Assembly (NCBI GenBank): GCA_937967755.1
Contig: CALBTA010000345.1
Coordinates: forward strand, 1-6,693
Reading direction: 5' to 3'
Length of the DNA stretch: 6,693 nucleotides
Origin: an uncultured Planctomycetaceae bacterium
GTDB taxonomy: Bacteria; Planctomycetota; Planctomycetia; Pirellulales; Pirellulaceae
The notes beneath the pieces are model-generated. The model did not search any database. It saw only the letters and a list, made by a program, of their open reading frames with translations, and had not been told where the DNA came from. Made by a program: the position numbers and the translations under genes. Shown one piece after another: positions 6,328-6,693 of this stretch. Numbering within the stretch: position 1 is the first letter of the stretch; every line of letters begins with the position of its first letter.

Positions 6328-6356
6328 TGTGGCACGGATTGGCAATCCGTGCTACA
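6328..6356. repeat. REP-like palindrome between convergent genes
   Basis: Two 13-nt arms, TGTGGCACGGATT at 6328-6340 and AATCCGTGCTACA at 6344-6356, pair completely (12 Watson-Crick pairs and one G-T) around a GGC loop. It lies 10 bp beyond the stop of the right-edge gene. There is no adjacent T-run on either side, so it is not a standard intrinsic terminator, though a hairpin this strong could block exonucleases or act as a bidirectional 3' end. From memory, palindromes with the core GCACGGATTG occur many times between genes in planctomycete genomes, which suggests a dispersed repetitive extragenic palindrome. The palindrome is seen directly; its repeat status cannot be tested in this window. 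Confidence 0.7.
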
Positions 6357-6366
6357 GCCGACGTTC

Positions 6367-6693
6367 CTACCCGCCGCGGTATTCCGCGCTGTTGGTGATC
6401 GCCCACCAGATGTCGTCGAGCGCCGCGGCAGTTTGGCCCGGTTGCGATGTGATCATCCGCTGCGCGGCGGCCAATTCATTTCGCGTTGGCCGGCGTGCGA
6501 GCGCCTCTTGGAAGATGTGCTCGATCTTCGCGGCGACCGACATGTCGCTGGCGGCGATGCGCTTCACAAACCCGTTGGAAGACGTTTCGGCTTCCGCACC
6601 TTGGGTCGGAACGAAGATGTCGCCCGCTCCCTGATCGCCGCTCGCACCAGAATCAACGCGGGCGAACATCACCGAGCCGGTCATCCCAACCGG
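6367..6693 (-). CDS. C-terminal part of a DUF1553 (PSD1-type) planctomycete protein
   Basis: The frame remains open to the window edge (three codons beyond the methionine at 6684), so this is most likely the last 108 residues of a larger protein. The end resembles the C terminus of the DUF1549/DUF1553 proteins that are abundant in planctomycetes: IEHIFQEALARRPTRNELAAAQ followed by LDDIWWAITNSAEYRGG, matching the family pattern of an RxPT helix and a final D-I-W-A-L-N-S-x-E-F. These proteins are often exported, sometimes joined to a cytochrome-c-like domain, and are suspected to act on complex polysaccharides, but the function is not established. The segment before these helices is Gly/Ser/Ala-rich and not recognised. 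The alternative, a separate short protein starting at 6684, is unlikely because no ribosome binding site can be seen there. The REP-like palindrome lies just past its stop. Confidence 0.6.
   Translation of the reverse strand, partial: PVGMTGSVMFARVDSGASGDQGAGDIFVPTQGAEAETSSNGFVKRIAASDMSVAAKIEHIFQEALARRPTRNELAAAQRMITSQPGQTAAALDDIWWAITNSAEYRGG

Noticed and set aside
6287..6634. A small plus-strand frame through the palindrome
   Set aside because: It is produced by reading through the REP-like palindrome and antisense to the DUF1553-like gene. There is no ribosome binding site.

Overview
The window looks like a piece of a planctomycete chromosome, probably of the Pirellulales/Rhodopirellula type. 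This rests on gene content, since no rRNA marker is present. A DUF4058 protein opens with the MPIHDW signature common in planctomycetes. The right-edge protein ends like a planctomycete DUF1553 (PSD1-type) protein. The RNase R carries a long lysine-rich tail. A palindrome of the kind scattered through planctomycete intergenic DNA lies near the right end. There is no sign of phage, plasmid, insertion sequence, CRISPR array, tRNA or rRNA.

Layout: (1) 1-657, plus strand, the C-terminal end of an MrfA/YprA-like DEAD/DEAH helicase with DUF1998 and its cysteine cluster. (2) 666-1775, minus strand, complete gcvT, the aminomethyltransferase of the glycine cleavage system. (3) 1776-1987, a divergent intergenic region with a perfect 11-bp palindrome, candidate promoter elements and two stem-loops leading into a strong Shine-Dalgarno site. 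(4) 1988-2794, plus strand, an ATP-grasp protein resembling the R2K/DUF4343 type. (5) 2813-5236, minus strand, complete RNase R with a tail of about 90 lysine-rich residues. (6) 5237-5437, a divergent intergenic region with a textbook extended -10 promoter for the next gene. (7) 5438-6208, plus strand, a DUF4058 protein. (8) 6209-6366, a convergent gap holding a 13-bp-stem palindrome with a 3-nt loop. (9) 6367-6693, minus strand, the C-terminal end of a DUF1553-like protein that runs off the window.

The six genes alternate strictly in strand (+ - + - + -). No two visible genes can share an mRNA, and there is no operon to link their functions. Convergent pairs are packed very tightly (8 and 17 bp between stops) with no visible terminators, whereas divergent pairs have about 200 bp of intergenic DNA. 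The genes look like independent units: DNA repair, one-carbon metabolism, an ATP-dependent ligase of unknown substrate, RNA decay and two planctomycete-type families. I found no multi-gene system. The points most worth following are the structured leader of the ATP-grasp gene, the palindrome between it and gcvT, the RNase R tail, and the REP-like palindrome.
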